DNA of 7,031 bases from Streptomyces griseus (GCA_943323705.2 CALPIT020000137.1:1-7031); one strand, 5' to 3'; shown: positions 1 to 5,404, numbered from the stretch's first letter. Notes: a model not told the origin generated them from the letters alone. Made by a program: numbers and translations.

Positions 1-769
1 CTGTTAAAGTGTGGTCGATATCATTTCCTTTGCTACCAGAAATGGCAATAATTTCTGCAATTGGAATGTCACAGAAAAATCCAATTTTATCGAGAAGCGT
101 GATATTTGATTTCTTATTTCCGGCTTCTTCTGAGGTGTGATTGGTATATACTAAACGCTTTCTTACTTCGTCTGTATTTTTATATTTGTTATAAAGATAA
201 AATGCTAGAGGTAAGGCATGGGATTCATTGAGATGATAAACTTCTATATCTATTTTTAACATCTCCAATAATTTCGCGCCACCAGCTCCTAATAAAATGG
301 CTGCGGCAATTGAAGTTTCAGGGTTTGAGTCATATAGTTTGTGTGAGATGGTTTTAGCCAGATAATCGTTCTCAGGTAAATCTGTAGTTAGCAAGAACAA
401 TGGCGCCGTTTTAAAAATTTCCGGTTCGAGATAATATGCCGCAACCCAAACGTCATGCTTGGCAATTTTGATGGTAAATCGAATTTGTGTATCCATCAAA
501 AAGCCATAACTCTTTTCTTCAAAAAGCACATCCATTGTTTGGTCTTGTTTCCTGATCTGATTGTAATATCCATATTTCCACAAAATACCAATGCCAACAA
601 CATTTTGTTTTAACTCATAAGCACTTTTCATATAAGAACCTGAAAGAAATCCCAAACCACCGGCATATATTTTCAATGCCTGGTCTATTCCATATTCCAT
701 ACAGAAATAGGCCACAGCTTTTTGATATGGTTCTTGTGTTTGATAGTTATGGGCAAATTGAAAAGGCAA
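1..769 (-). CDS. glgP: Alpha-glucan (glycogen/maltodextrin) phosphorylase, N-terminal part, cut by the left window edge
   Basis: The gene reads leftward with no stop for 256 codons and continues past position 1. The family (GT35) releases glucose-1-phosphate from alpha-1,4-glucans such as glycogen, in the cytoplasm. From the proposed start I see YFCMEYGIDQALKIYAGG at residues 21-38, WKYGYYNQ at 64-71, DSNPETSIAAAILLGAGG at 147-164, YHLNESHA at 178-185 and TNHTSEEAGN at 209-218. These match the short, Thermotoga-like branch common in Bacteroidetes. The catalytic centre and PLP lysine lie outside the window. No in-frame ATG exists between the upstream in-frame TAG (near position 798) and the conserved core, so I chose TTG at 769-767; ATA or ATT slightly upstream are alternatives. 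The gene begins 11 nt after the Hsp20 stop codon, so the two are probably co-transcribed and perhaps translationally coupled. Family assignment is firm; the start is not. Confidence 0.9.
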   Translation of the reverse strand, partial: MPFQFAHNYQTQEPYQKAVAYFCMEYGIDQALKIYAGGLGFLSGSYMKSAYELKQNVVGIGILWKYGYYNQIRKQDQTMDVLFEEKSYGFLMDTQIRFTIKIAKHDVWVAAYYLEPEIFKTAPLFLLTTDLPENDYLAKTISHKLYDSNPETSIAAAILLGAGGAKLLEMLKIDIEVYHLNESHALPLAFYLYNKYKNTDEVRKRLVYTNHTSEEAGNKKSNITLLDKIGFFCDIPIAEIIAISGSKGNDIDHTLT

Positions 770-780
770 TGATATGTAAA

Positions 781-1221
781 TTAGTATACAGCAATTCTAG
801 TAGTAAAGTCGTTAATTATCTTTTCAGTTTTAGGTACTTGTATTTTTAAAATGCCACTATCATAAGTTGCACTTACAAAACTTAAATCAGCATTTTGTGG
901 AAGTATAATTTCTCTCTGAAATTTACAGCAATCAAATTCTCTTGTGCTGAACATTTTATTCTCTTCTGTCATCTCGTTGTGATAAACACTCACATTTAAA
1001 ATGTTGTTTCTTCCTTCAATAAAAAACTCTTCTCTTTTAACACCCGGGATAATCATTTCTACACTCACGATGGTACCCTTGTCGATAATATTAACCATTG
1101 GTTTTCTGATGATCGCAGTTGATTTTTTAAAACTATCACTAATCATGTGTTTATCACATGAGGGGACAAAAATGCCAGGGTAGATTTCTTCAGGAGATTC
1201 TTGAATAAGTTGAATTGTCAT
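781..1221 (-). CDS. Hsp20 / alpha-crystallin family small heat-shock protein
   Basis: A 146-residue small heat-shock protein, an ATP-independent cytoplasmic holdase that binds unfolding proteins. The alpha-crystallin domain spans about residues 41-131: PMVNIIDKG opens it, IIPGVKREEFFIEG is at 57-70, REF at 94-96, ILP at 106-108, and the A-x-x-x-x-G-x-L signature appears as ATYDSGIL at 118-125, followed by KIQVPK. The C-terminal tail carries Ile143-Ala-Val145, which fits the I-x-I/V motif that docks neighbouring subunits in oligomers. The roughly 40-residue N-terminal arm is typical. Two adjacent cysteines (98-99) in the domain are uncommon. It is the first gene of a probable hsp20-glgP operon and is divergent from the coiled-coil gene at 1368. 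No clear promoter was recognised in the leader. Confidence 0.93.
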   Translation of the reverse strand: MTIQLIQESPEEIYPGIFVPSCDKHMISDSFKKSTAIIRKPMVNIIDKGTIVSVEMIIPGVKREEFFIEGRNNILNVSVYHNEMTEENKMFSTREFDCCKFQREIILPQNADLSFVSATYDSGILKIQVPKTEKIINDFTTRIAVY

Positions 1222-1367
1222 GACTCTTTTTTTAAGGATGATGTAATGATGTAATTTATATCAACTCCAATTTTTATACTATGACCTCAATTCATTTTAT
1301 ACATGACCAAACTCATGATCTATAACGTTCTATTTGCCTTTATTTAAGCTTAATTAAACAATATATT
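1222..1367. promoter_or_regulatory. Divergent intergenic region between hsp20 and the coiled-coil gene
   Basis: These 146 bp separate two divergent starts and must hold promoters for both, if both are transcribed from here. I found no convincing Bacteroidetes promoter (TTTG around -33 with TAnnTTTG around -7) on either strand. Visible small elements are a tandem GATGTAAT x2 at 1240-1255 in the hsp20 leader, ATGACC at 1281-1286 and again at 1303-1308 (22 bp apart), ATGATC at 1315-1320, and a 10-bp palindrome TTAAGCTTAA at 1344-1353 just before the rightward gene. An 8-bp palindrome GTCATGAC (1217-1224) covers the hsp20 start codon. None can be tied to a known regulator. Confidence 0.35.
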
Positions 1368-1766
1368 ATGTCCAAGAAAATAGCTTCTTTCTATAACGAT
1401 GAAATCAACAGCTGGTTACAATCAGTAGATTTTTATCTCGAAGAGATTTTGTCTCTAGAAAAAAGATTAGAACAAATAATAGCAAGAAATACAATTGTAG
1501 ATATCGCTGCAAAAACAGAAGTGCACCAATTAATCATCAATAAGATTGAAGCAAAATTACTTTCATTAAGAAAAGAGATTGAGGCGGTACGTAAGTTGCT
1601 TTCAAAAAAAGAAGATTTTTTAAATGATGACAAAATAAACAAAACACTAGAAAATAATATAGCGTTATTAGGGTCAAACTTCAGACATCACGAAAAAGAA
1701 TATGCTGATGTGAAATTTTATTGTAATGAATTTTTGGAAGAAATGTTGAAGAGGGGAGAGGGGTAG
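1368..1766 (+). CDS. Predicted coiled-coil protein of unknown function
   Basis: A 132-residue protein that I cannot assign to a named family. It has no signal peptide, no membrane segment and a single cysteine (in FYCNEFLEEM near the C-terminus). The sequence is rich in Leu, Ile, Lys and Glu, with heptad-like spacing from about residue 15 to 85 (for example EEILSLEKRLEQIIARN and KLLSLRKEIEAVRKLLSKKE), so a long helical coiled coil is expected, probably cytoplasmic and oligomeric. The ATG at 1368 follows an A/T-rich leader of the usual type. The gene lies divergent from hsp20 and is followed directly by a 9-bp repeat array that starts at the base after its TAG. Its place among stress genes suggests a stress-related role, but nothing in the sequence shows a function. 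Confidence 0.75.
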   Translation: MSKKIASFYNDEINSWLQSVDFYLEEILSLEKRLEQIIARNTIVDIAAKTEVHQLIINKIEAKLLSLRKEIEAVRKLLSKKEDFLNDDKINKTLENNIALLGSNFRHHEKEYADVKFYCNEFLEEMLKRGEG

Positions 1767-1843
1767 GCTGGATAGGCTGGATAGGTTGGATAAGCTGGAA
1801 ATGCTGGATAAGATAGATACTCGATTCTGGATAAGCTGGATAG
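1767..1843 (+). repeat. Degenerate 9-bp tandem repeat array, unit GCTGGATAG/A
   Basis: Five contiguous 9-mers run from 1767 to 1811. Units 1, 2 and 5 are GCTGGATAG or GCTGGATAA; unit 3 has GTTGG in place of GCTGG and unit 4 ends in AAAT. After a 14-bp diverged stretch (1812-1825) two more units follow at 1826-1843. The array starts at the base immediately after the TAG of the coiled-coil gene. Because the unit is a multiple of three, each frame reads a repeating tripeptide; in the gene's own frame almost every unit contains a stop. It has no dyad symmetry, so it is not a terminator. Confidence 0.9.
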
Positions 1844-1895
1844 CCGACTTCTCAGCAATGTCTCCTTCAAGGGATGTTGCGTATTCTTAAGATTT

Positions 1896-1931
1896 GTTCA
1901 AAAGGTTTAATCGGTTCAATAAGTTCAACAG
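1896..1931 (+). repeat. Second degenerate 9-bp tandem repeat array, unit GTTCAANAG
   Basis: Four contiguous 9-mers: GTTCAAAAG (1896-1904), GTTTAATCG (1905-1913), GTTCAATAA (1914-1922) and GTTCAACAG (1923-1931). The period equals that of the array at 1767-1843 but the unit sequence differs. It abuts the A-tract and hairpin that form the terminator of the leftward BON gene. It seems non-coding and lies between convergent genes. Confidence 0.75.
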
Positions 1932-1966
1932 AAAAAAAAAGGCTGTCTCGTATATCAAGACAGCCT
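1932..1966 (-). terminator. Rho-independent terminator of the BON-domain gene
   Basis: On the minus strand the sequence forms a perfect 9-bp stem, AGGCTGTCT with AGACAGCCT (plus-strand 1940-1948 and 1958-1966), with a 9-nt loop. The stem's last U begins a tract of nine T (plus-strand A at 1932-1940). It lies 28 nt past the stop codon at 1994. The T-tract is only on the minus strand, so it should act mainly on leftward transcription. The rightward coiled-coil gene has no comparable signal. Confidence 0.9.
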
Positions 1967-1993
1967 CCAAAAAACAAACTACAATTAAAAGTA

Positions 1994-2668
1994 TCAATCT
2001 TCAAAAGCGTATTCCGGCTCTTCTATGAGCAATTTATTTTCAACCGATACAACCCCTGGTGCCGACCATACTGCATTTTCTGCATCTTCTTTTTCTGCGA
2101 AGGATCTCACTTTTCCACGAAGTGTTATTTTGCTTCCTAAAACTTCAGCTGTAATTCTTGCTGAATCAATGTTGGCACTTCTTTGAAAGCTTGAGTTTAT
2201 TTTTTGTTGTAACTCATAAGGTGTAATCTTTGGCTTAACGGCAACAAGATTGGTTACGAATCTTACTCCGCTTAAATTCTCAACAGCAGTTTTTGCTTGA
2301 TTTCTTTGATATTCCCATTCCACATCTCCTTCAAGTTTTACGTTACCATCTTCAACGCTGACTTTAATTTTTTCATCCGGAATCATCGTGTGCCATTTTA
2401 AGGCATTTACAACGGCTTCCGCAATTTCTGTGTCTGTTTTCTTGTAAACTGGAGAGATGCCTACCTGAATGTCTTCAGCAATAGCTTTAACCCCTGCCAC
2501 TTTTTTTGTTGTTTTTTCTGCCAGAATTTTCTTAGAATACGCATCAACCTGACCAGATAAAGTAACGATGCCATTTTTTACTGCAACGCCAATCTGTGCT
2601 GCATTTAGAAAGGGTTCCCACTTCAACTGTTCGATGACGTCCTTCTGAATTTCGATGTCACTTTTCAT
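1994..2668 (-). CDS. Protein with three BON domains, probably cytoplasmic (OsmY-related fold)
   Basis: A 224-residue protein built of three consecutive BON domains: about residues 3-71, 79-146 and 150-217. Each shows the pattern of a helix, then a G-x-V/I-T/K-L-x-G strand turn (NGIVTLSGQVD 32-42, DGNVKLEGDVE 107-117, GSKITLRGKVR 178-188), then a second helix ending in GV (GVKAI, GVRFVTN, GVVSVENK). BON domains bind membranes or protein partners; OsmY, the best-known case, is a periplasmic osmotic-stress protein. Unlike OsmY this protein has no signal peptide and begins straight with MKSDIEIQKDV, so a cytoplasmic location is inferred. It has its own terminator downstream and a 16-bp AT palindrome upstream, so it is probably a single-gene transcript. 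Similar triple-BON proteins are common in Bacteroidetes and Proteobacteria and often sit beside Hsp20 genes. Confidence 0.92.
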   Translation of the reverse strand: MKSDIEIQKDVIEQLKWEPFLNAAQIGVAVKNGIVTLSGQVDAYSKKILAEKTTKKVAGVKAIAEDIQVGISPVYKKTDTEIAEAVVNALKWHTMIPDEKIKVSVEDGNVKLEGDVEWEYQRNQAKTAVENLSGVRFVTNLVAVKPKITPYELQQKINSSFQRSANIDSARITAEVLGSKITLRGKVRSFAEKEDAENAVWSAPGVVSVENKLLIEEPEYAFED

Positions 2669-2689
2669 AATTGTAAGATTTTAGTTGTT

Positions 2690-2705
2690 AATTAAATATT
2701 TAATT
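2690..2705. promoter_or_regulatory. 16-bp perfect AT-only palindrome upstream of the BON gene
   Basis: AATTAAATATTTAATT is a perfect palindrome ending 21 nt before the BON start codon. It could be a binding site or part of an A/T-rich promoter. In such AT-rich intergenic DNA a symmetric stretch of this kind can also arise by chance, so the call is weak. Confidence 0.3.
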
Positions 2706-2733
2706 GAATTCAAAGAAACGAATGGAAGGATGC

Positions 2734-2755
2734 AAAAAAAATGAGTATGCTCATT
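2734..2755 (-). terminator. Probable weak intrinsic terminator of the DUF892 gene
   Basis: On the minus strand a 6-bp stem AATGAG / CTCATT with a 4-nt CATA loop runs into a tract of eight T (plus-strand A at 2734-2741). It lies 27 nt after the stop codon at 2783. The stem is short and half A-T, so termination may be incomplete and some readthrough into the BON gene is possible. Confidence 0.55.
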
Positions 2756-2782
2756 AATGGTATTGATTGATGTCAATTCACT

Positions 2783-3394
2783 TTAACTGGTTAAATAAGC
2801 CGCTCTTGCATTTTTGTTGATTTCATGAATGGCCAGCATGGAAAGCCTTTTGTCAATTAGTTTTTCATTAGATTCAAATTGATGAAATAAGAAAGTGGTA
2901 TTAACCATTCCCAAAGTTTCAGCGAAGGCCGCCGCAGTTCCGTAAGCCGCAATTTTGTAATGATTGATGTTTTGTATGGATGCCAATATACAAGCGTCTC
3001 TTACCATCATATCGCTACAATTATTCATTTTGTCTTCTGCATCTTTTATAAAGGCCTTCATTATCGTATTTTCGGTATTTACATAAGTGATATTTTCTTC
3101 TTCAAAAAATGAATCCAATAATTTCATGTGTTGCTTTATTTGCTCATAATATTTCTGTAAAATGTTTTTCAACTTAACAGAACTTGATTTTGTTATGTAC
3201 TCAGGCATTGCATTGTGCAATGCTATTTCTGCAATAGAAAAGTTTCGGCAATCTTCATCCAATAACTGGTGAAGGGTTTTGATGTTGTGGACTAATGTCA
3301 TAGTAAATGTTTTTCCAAATCTAAGTCTTGTATCATCGGTGTATCTATGATGCCTGTCATTACTTTTTATTACGCGGCTCATTTTTATTAACAT
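2783..3394 (-). CDS. DUF892 (YciE/YciF-type) ferritin-like protein
   Basis: A 203-residue protein whose residues about 33-195 match the DUF892 family, a ferritin-like four-helix bundle found in stress-induced YciF and YciE. Anchors are LVHNIKTLHQLLDEDCRNFSIAE (34-56), the second helix around YYEQIKQHMKLLD (82-94), VRDACILASIQNINHYKIAAYG (131-152) and ESNEKLIDKRLSMLA (174-188). A 30-residue basic, His-rich N-terminal extension (SNDRHHRYTDD) precedes the domain. Compared with E. coli YciF as I remember it, Glu56, Glu84, His145, Glu177 and Asp181 are kept, but the KVEHYE segment reads NINHYK, losing two glutamates, and the GLIEE segment reads AFIKD. Metal binding is therefore doubtful. Met5 (ATG at 3382) is an alternative start. 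It is divergent from the plus-strand operon at 3450. Confidence 0.85.
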   Translation of the reverse strand: MLIKMSRVIKSNDRHHRYTDDTRLRFGKTFTMTLVHNIKTLHQLLDEDCRNFSIAEIALHNAMPEYITKSSSVKLKNILQKYYEQIKQHMKLLDSFFEEENITYVNTENTIMKAFIKDAEDKMNNCSDMMVRDACILASIQNINHYKIAAYGTAAAFAETLGMVNTTFLFHQFESNEKLIDKRLSMLAIHEINKNARAAYLTS

Positions 3395-3449
3395 CTGGTA
3401 ACTATTATTTTGTCAGTAATTAACATTATTTACTTTAATATTTTTTCAA
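3395..3449. promoter_or_regulatory. Short divergent intergenic region with presumed back-to-back promoters
   Basis: Only 55 bp separate the DUF892 start (leftward) and the start of the five-gene rightward run, so promoters for both directions must overlap here or extend into the genes. It is very A/T-rich. A TATTTTG stretch at 3406-3412 is one base short of the Bacteroidetes TAnnTTTG element, and on the minus strand a TTTG near 3446-3443 could serve as a -33 element. Neither fits fully. The geometry suggests shared control. Confidence 0.3.
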
Positions 3450-3638
3450 ATGAAAAAAAAGAAAAAAGATAATCCACAAGAAGTATTCACCTCTCCAGAT
3501 ACCAATCCGGAGATGAATACAGATGTAGAGCACAAAAATGAAGTTGTTACAGAAGATGATCTCGATTTAATATTCGATCTGAATACTGATGATGACACAT
3601 TAAACGATGATATGCTTCAAGATAATGATACAGATTAA
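3450..3638 (+). CDS. Small, highly acidic hypothetical protein
   Basis: A 62-residue protein starting with five lysines (residues 2-6) and then strongly acidic: 15 Asp and 5 Glu, with clusters EDDLDLIFD at 35-43 and DDDTLNDDM at 47-55. There is no cysteine, signal peptide or membrane segment, and it is probably disordered. No function is recognised; short acidic proteins of this style are common near stress genes in Bacteroidetes. It appears to be a real gene because it has an A-rich leader, a start 55 bp from a divergent gene, and a stop 20 nt before the next gene in the same direction. The marked charge segregation would suit binding to a basic partner or nucleic-acid mimicry, but that is speculation. 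Confidence 0.65.
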   Translation: MKKKKKDNPQEVFTSPDTNPEMNTDVEHKNEVVTEDDLDLIFDLNTDDDTLNDDMLQDNDTD

Positions 3639-3658
3639 TCACCTTTAATTATTACATC

Positions 3659-4153
3659 ATGATACATACAATGATAGAACCTTCAATTAAATACATGAAT
3701 ATTCAAAGCAAAGCTTTTGCTGAGAATGAAATGATTCCAAAAAAATATACTTGCGATGGCAGTAATGTCAATCCGCCTCTTGAGATATCATTTATTCCCA
3801 ACGAAACGGTTTGCTTGGCCATCATTATGGAAGATCCTGATGCGCCAATCAATATATGGTCTCATTGGATTGTTTGGAATTTACCGGTTACTCATCATGT
3901 CACAGAGGATATGCATTTTGGAATAAATGGATTGAATGATTTTAATAAATATTTCTATTGTGGCCCTTGTCCAATGAGTGGTGTGCATCAATATGTTTTC
4001 AGAGTATTTGCATTAGATACTTTGCTTGATTTAAAGGCTAATTCCAGAAAATATGATCTCGAAAAAGCAATGGCTGGCCATGTGTTAGCCTATGGAGAAC
4101 TTATAGCTTATTATGGGAGGAAAATCAGTGATGAAGTTTCATCGAACAACTAA
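3659..4153 (+). CDS. YbhB/YbcL family protein (PEBP, Raf kinase inhibitor-like)
   Basis: A 164-residue member of the phosphatidylethanolamine-binding protein family, YbhB/YbcL branch. Family hallmarks are present in order: YTCDGSNVNPPLEI (30-43), EDPDAP (58-63) followed by WSHWIVWNLP (67-76), and CGPCPMSGVHQYVFRVFALD (101-120), which corresponds to the usual GPxPPSGTHRYxFxLYAL. These segments line the small anion/ligand pocket. The usual His-Arg-Tyr is His-Gln-Tyr here. The biochemical role of bacterial members is poorly known. No signal peptide is seen, so it is likely cytoplasmic. Met13 (ATG at 3695) fits the family's usual N-terminus (MNIQSKAF) better than the first ATG; Met5 is a third option. 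It lies 20 nt after the acidic-protein gene and 26 nt before the membrane-protein gene, so it belongs to the same operon. Confidence 0.9.
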   Translation: MIHTMIEPSIKYMNIQSKAFAENEMIPKKYTCDGSNVNPPLEISFIPNETVCLAIIMEDPDAPINIWSHWIVWNLPVTHHVTEDMHFGINGLNDFNKYFYCGPCPMSGVHQYVFRVFALDTLLDLKANSRKYDLEKAMAGHVLAYGELIAYYGRKISDEVSSNN

Positions 4154-4179
4154 TTCATGTTAATTAAAATAAATAATTA

Positions 4180-4566
4180 ATGAAGTCAATACTCTTTATA
4201 ACAATATGCTTTGTTGCATTAACAACATTATTTGCCGGAATTATTTTAATGTCAGTGCCCGATGGAAGCATGTTAAGATTACCCATTTCATTACTGCAGT
4301 CAACTATATTTAAAGATTTTAGATTGCCTGGATTTTTACTTTTTTTATTTGTTGGTGGAATTAATTTTCTTGCTGCTTTTTACCTTTTGATAAATAATAA
4401 AAAGAAATTCAATTGGACCTTGTTAGCCGGCATCATAACTGTTTTATGGGTAATGATTCAATGGATGTTGATTGAAAATACATTGCTTACAGATTTGATT
4501 TACTTTTTCGCAGGTGCTTCCATCGTATTGCTTTCATTGCAACTAAAAGGTCGTTCATTGATTTAA
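4180..4566 (+). CDS. Four-helix integral membrane protein of unknown function
   Basis: A 128-residue protein with four predicted membrane helices at about 4-24, 49-71, 79-98 and 102-121. The KKK-rich loop at 72-78 and the positive C-terminus (LKGRS) predict both ends in the cytoplasm. The first outer loop (25-48) holds the most distinctive stretch, VPDGSMLRLPISLL and FKDFRLPG, which looks like the conserved part of the family, with Pro-Asp-Gly and Leu-Pro-Gly turns. I do not recognise a named family. In layout (small, four helices, stress context) it resembles small membrane proteins such as HdeD, but I see no sequence link. It lies between the PEBP gene and the 136-residue gene with gaps of 26 and 46 nt, so it is probably operonic. 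Confidence 0.75.
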   Translation: MKSILFITICFVALTTLFAGIILMSVPDGSMLRLPISLLQSTIFKDFRLPGFLLFLFVGGINFLAAFYLLINNKKKFNWTLLAGIITVLWVMIQWMLIENTLLTDLIYFFAGASIVLLSLQLKGRSLI

Positions 4567-4612
4567 AACATGTTGATATATAAATCTAATTAAAACACTT
4601 CAAAAAAATAAA

Positions 4613-5023
4613 ATGATCATTGAAATCAATCCCAATAAAAAACTAAATGAAATCAATTCAGCCTTCACTAAAGTATATCCGTTTCTTAAGCTTGAATTTT
4701 TCAGTAAGCCACATAAATGGCAAGAATCAAGTTCTGTAGTACAGTTATTGCAACAAGATCTAACAATTTTAGAAGTTACACATAGTTTACTTTGTAGTGG
4801 TTTTATTGAATTACACTACTGGCAAAAAACCGGTATCGTTGAAATGATGTTTTTACAACAATTTAATCTGTCAGTTCAAGTGTACAGGAAAAATGGTGAT
4901 CATTGGATTCAGACTTCCGGAACTGATGAACTTACACTGGAAGAACAAAATGAAGCAGGCATGAAAGATGCTCAGTTGTATAGTGGCTTTGCAAGAACAG
5001 CAGATTTGGAAAAAAATATCTAA
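4613..5023 (+). CDS. Conserved-looking hypothetical protein, 136 residues
   Basis: A soluble 136-residue protein without signal peptide or membrane segment. It opens with a strand-like MIIEINPNKKLNEINSAF and then FLKLEFF, which suggests an alpha/beta fold. The central part (about 43-90) alternates helices and strands, for example VEMMFLQQFNLSVQVYRKNG at 76-95. The tail carries WIQTSGTDELTLEEQNEAG at 98-116. I recall Bacteroidetes proteins with the same outline (VQV-x-RK-x-G, then W...T, then LxEQN), annotated as hypothetical, but cannot name a domain. The single cysteine is Cys61. It ends 16 nt before the thioredoxin start, so the two are almost surely co-transcribed, and a redox or chaperone-linked role is possible but unsupported. 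Confidence 0.75.
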   Translation: MIIEINPNKKLNEINSAFTKVYPFLKLEFFSKPHKWQESSSVVQLLQQDLTILEVTHSLLCSGFIELHYWQKTGIVEMMFLQQFNLSVQVYRKNGDHWIQTSGTDELTLEEQNEAGMKDAQLYSGFARTADLEKNI

Positions 5024-5039
5024 TCAAAAAATTAAGAAA

Positions 5040-5336
5040 ATGGAAAATTCATTTCAGCATCATATAGATGGAGATTTGCCAGTAGTTGTAGATTTTTTTG
5101 CCGATTGGTGTGCACCATGTAAAGATATGCTTCCAGTGCTGAGTAATGTAAAGCATGTTGTTGGAGAAACAGCTACAATACTTAAAATGAATATTGATAA
5201 AAACAGATTTTATGCCAACCAATTTAGCATACAGTCTATACCAACGCTGATTATTTTTAAAAAAGGAAAGGTGATCTGGCGTAAGTCGGGCATTACTTCT
5301 GCTGGTGAAATTATTCAACAATTGGCTCCTCTTTAA
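5040..5336 (+). CDS. Thioredoxin family protein (short, WCAPC active site)
   Basis: A 98-residue thioredoxin-fold protein that reduces disulfides in cytoplasmic proteins. The active site is WCAPC at residues 23-27, so Cys24 and Cys27, preceded by VVVDFFAD with Asp18 in the place of the buried Asp of E. coli thioredoxin. The cis-proline is Pro68 in SIPTLIIFKKGK. It is about ten residues shorter than E. coli TrxA, mainly at the N-terminus. The reading frame extends upstream to an ATG at 4968, but that would overlap the previous gene by 56 nt and add residues unlike thioredoxin, so I chose ATG 5040. WCAPC instead of WCGPC is common in Bacteroidetes thioredoxins. It is the last gene of the run starting at 3450. 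Confidence 0.93.
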   Translation: MENSFQHHIDGDLPVVVDFFADWCAPCKDMLPVLSNVKHVVGETATILKMNIDKNRFYANQFSIQSIPTLIIFKKGKVIWRKSGITSAGEIIQQLAPL

Positions 5337-5347
5337 AACCAATTTTT
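5320..5347 (+). terminator. Possible weak terminator after thioredoxin
   Basis: AATTGG (5320-5325) pairs with CCAATT (5339-5344), with a 13-nt loop that contains the thioredoxin stop codon, and is followed by TTT. The stem is short and A/T-rich, so any termination would be partial and readthrough into the baeRF-like gene is plausible. Confidence 0.25.
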
Positions 5348-5404
5348 CATTGATGATTTGATCTAAAAAACGCAATCTATTTAATAACTACTAAACCATA
5401 TTTT

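Noticed and set aside
1001..1183. Hydrophobic open frame antisense to hsp20
   Set aside because: It is a mirror of the alpha-crystallin domain coding sequence; its hydrophobic look follows from the opposite-strand codons.
1222..1367. Bacteroidetes TTTG / TAnnTTTG promoter pair
   Set aside because: Several partial matches exist on both strands but none has both elements at the right spacing, so no specific promoter is called.
1767..1931. CRISPR array
   Set aside because: The repeats are 9 bp and contiguous, with no spacers, no palindromic repeat and no cas gene nearby.
1874..2140. Open frame of 88 codons on the plus strand
   Set aside because: It runs through the second repeat array, the terminator hairpin and the antisense of the BON gene, with a low-quality composition and no family resemblance.
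2766..2777. FNR/CRP-like site (ATTGA TG TCAAT)
   Set aside because: The arms are separated by only 2 bp instead of the spacing of an FNR or CRP site, and it sits downstream of the DUF892 gene, just past its stop codon.
4968..5040. N-terminal extension of thioredoxin from ATG 4968
   Set aside because: It would overlap the previous gene by 56 nt, and its residues are the out-of-frame translation of that gene's end.
5049..5375. Open frame of 108 codons antisense to thioredoxin
   Set aside because: It lies opposite a gene with a clear WCAPC active site and has no recognisable domain.
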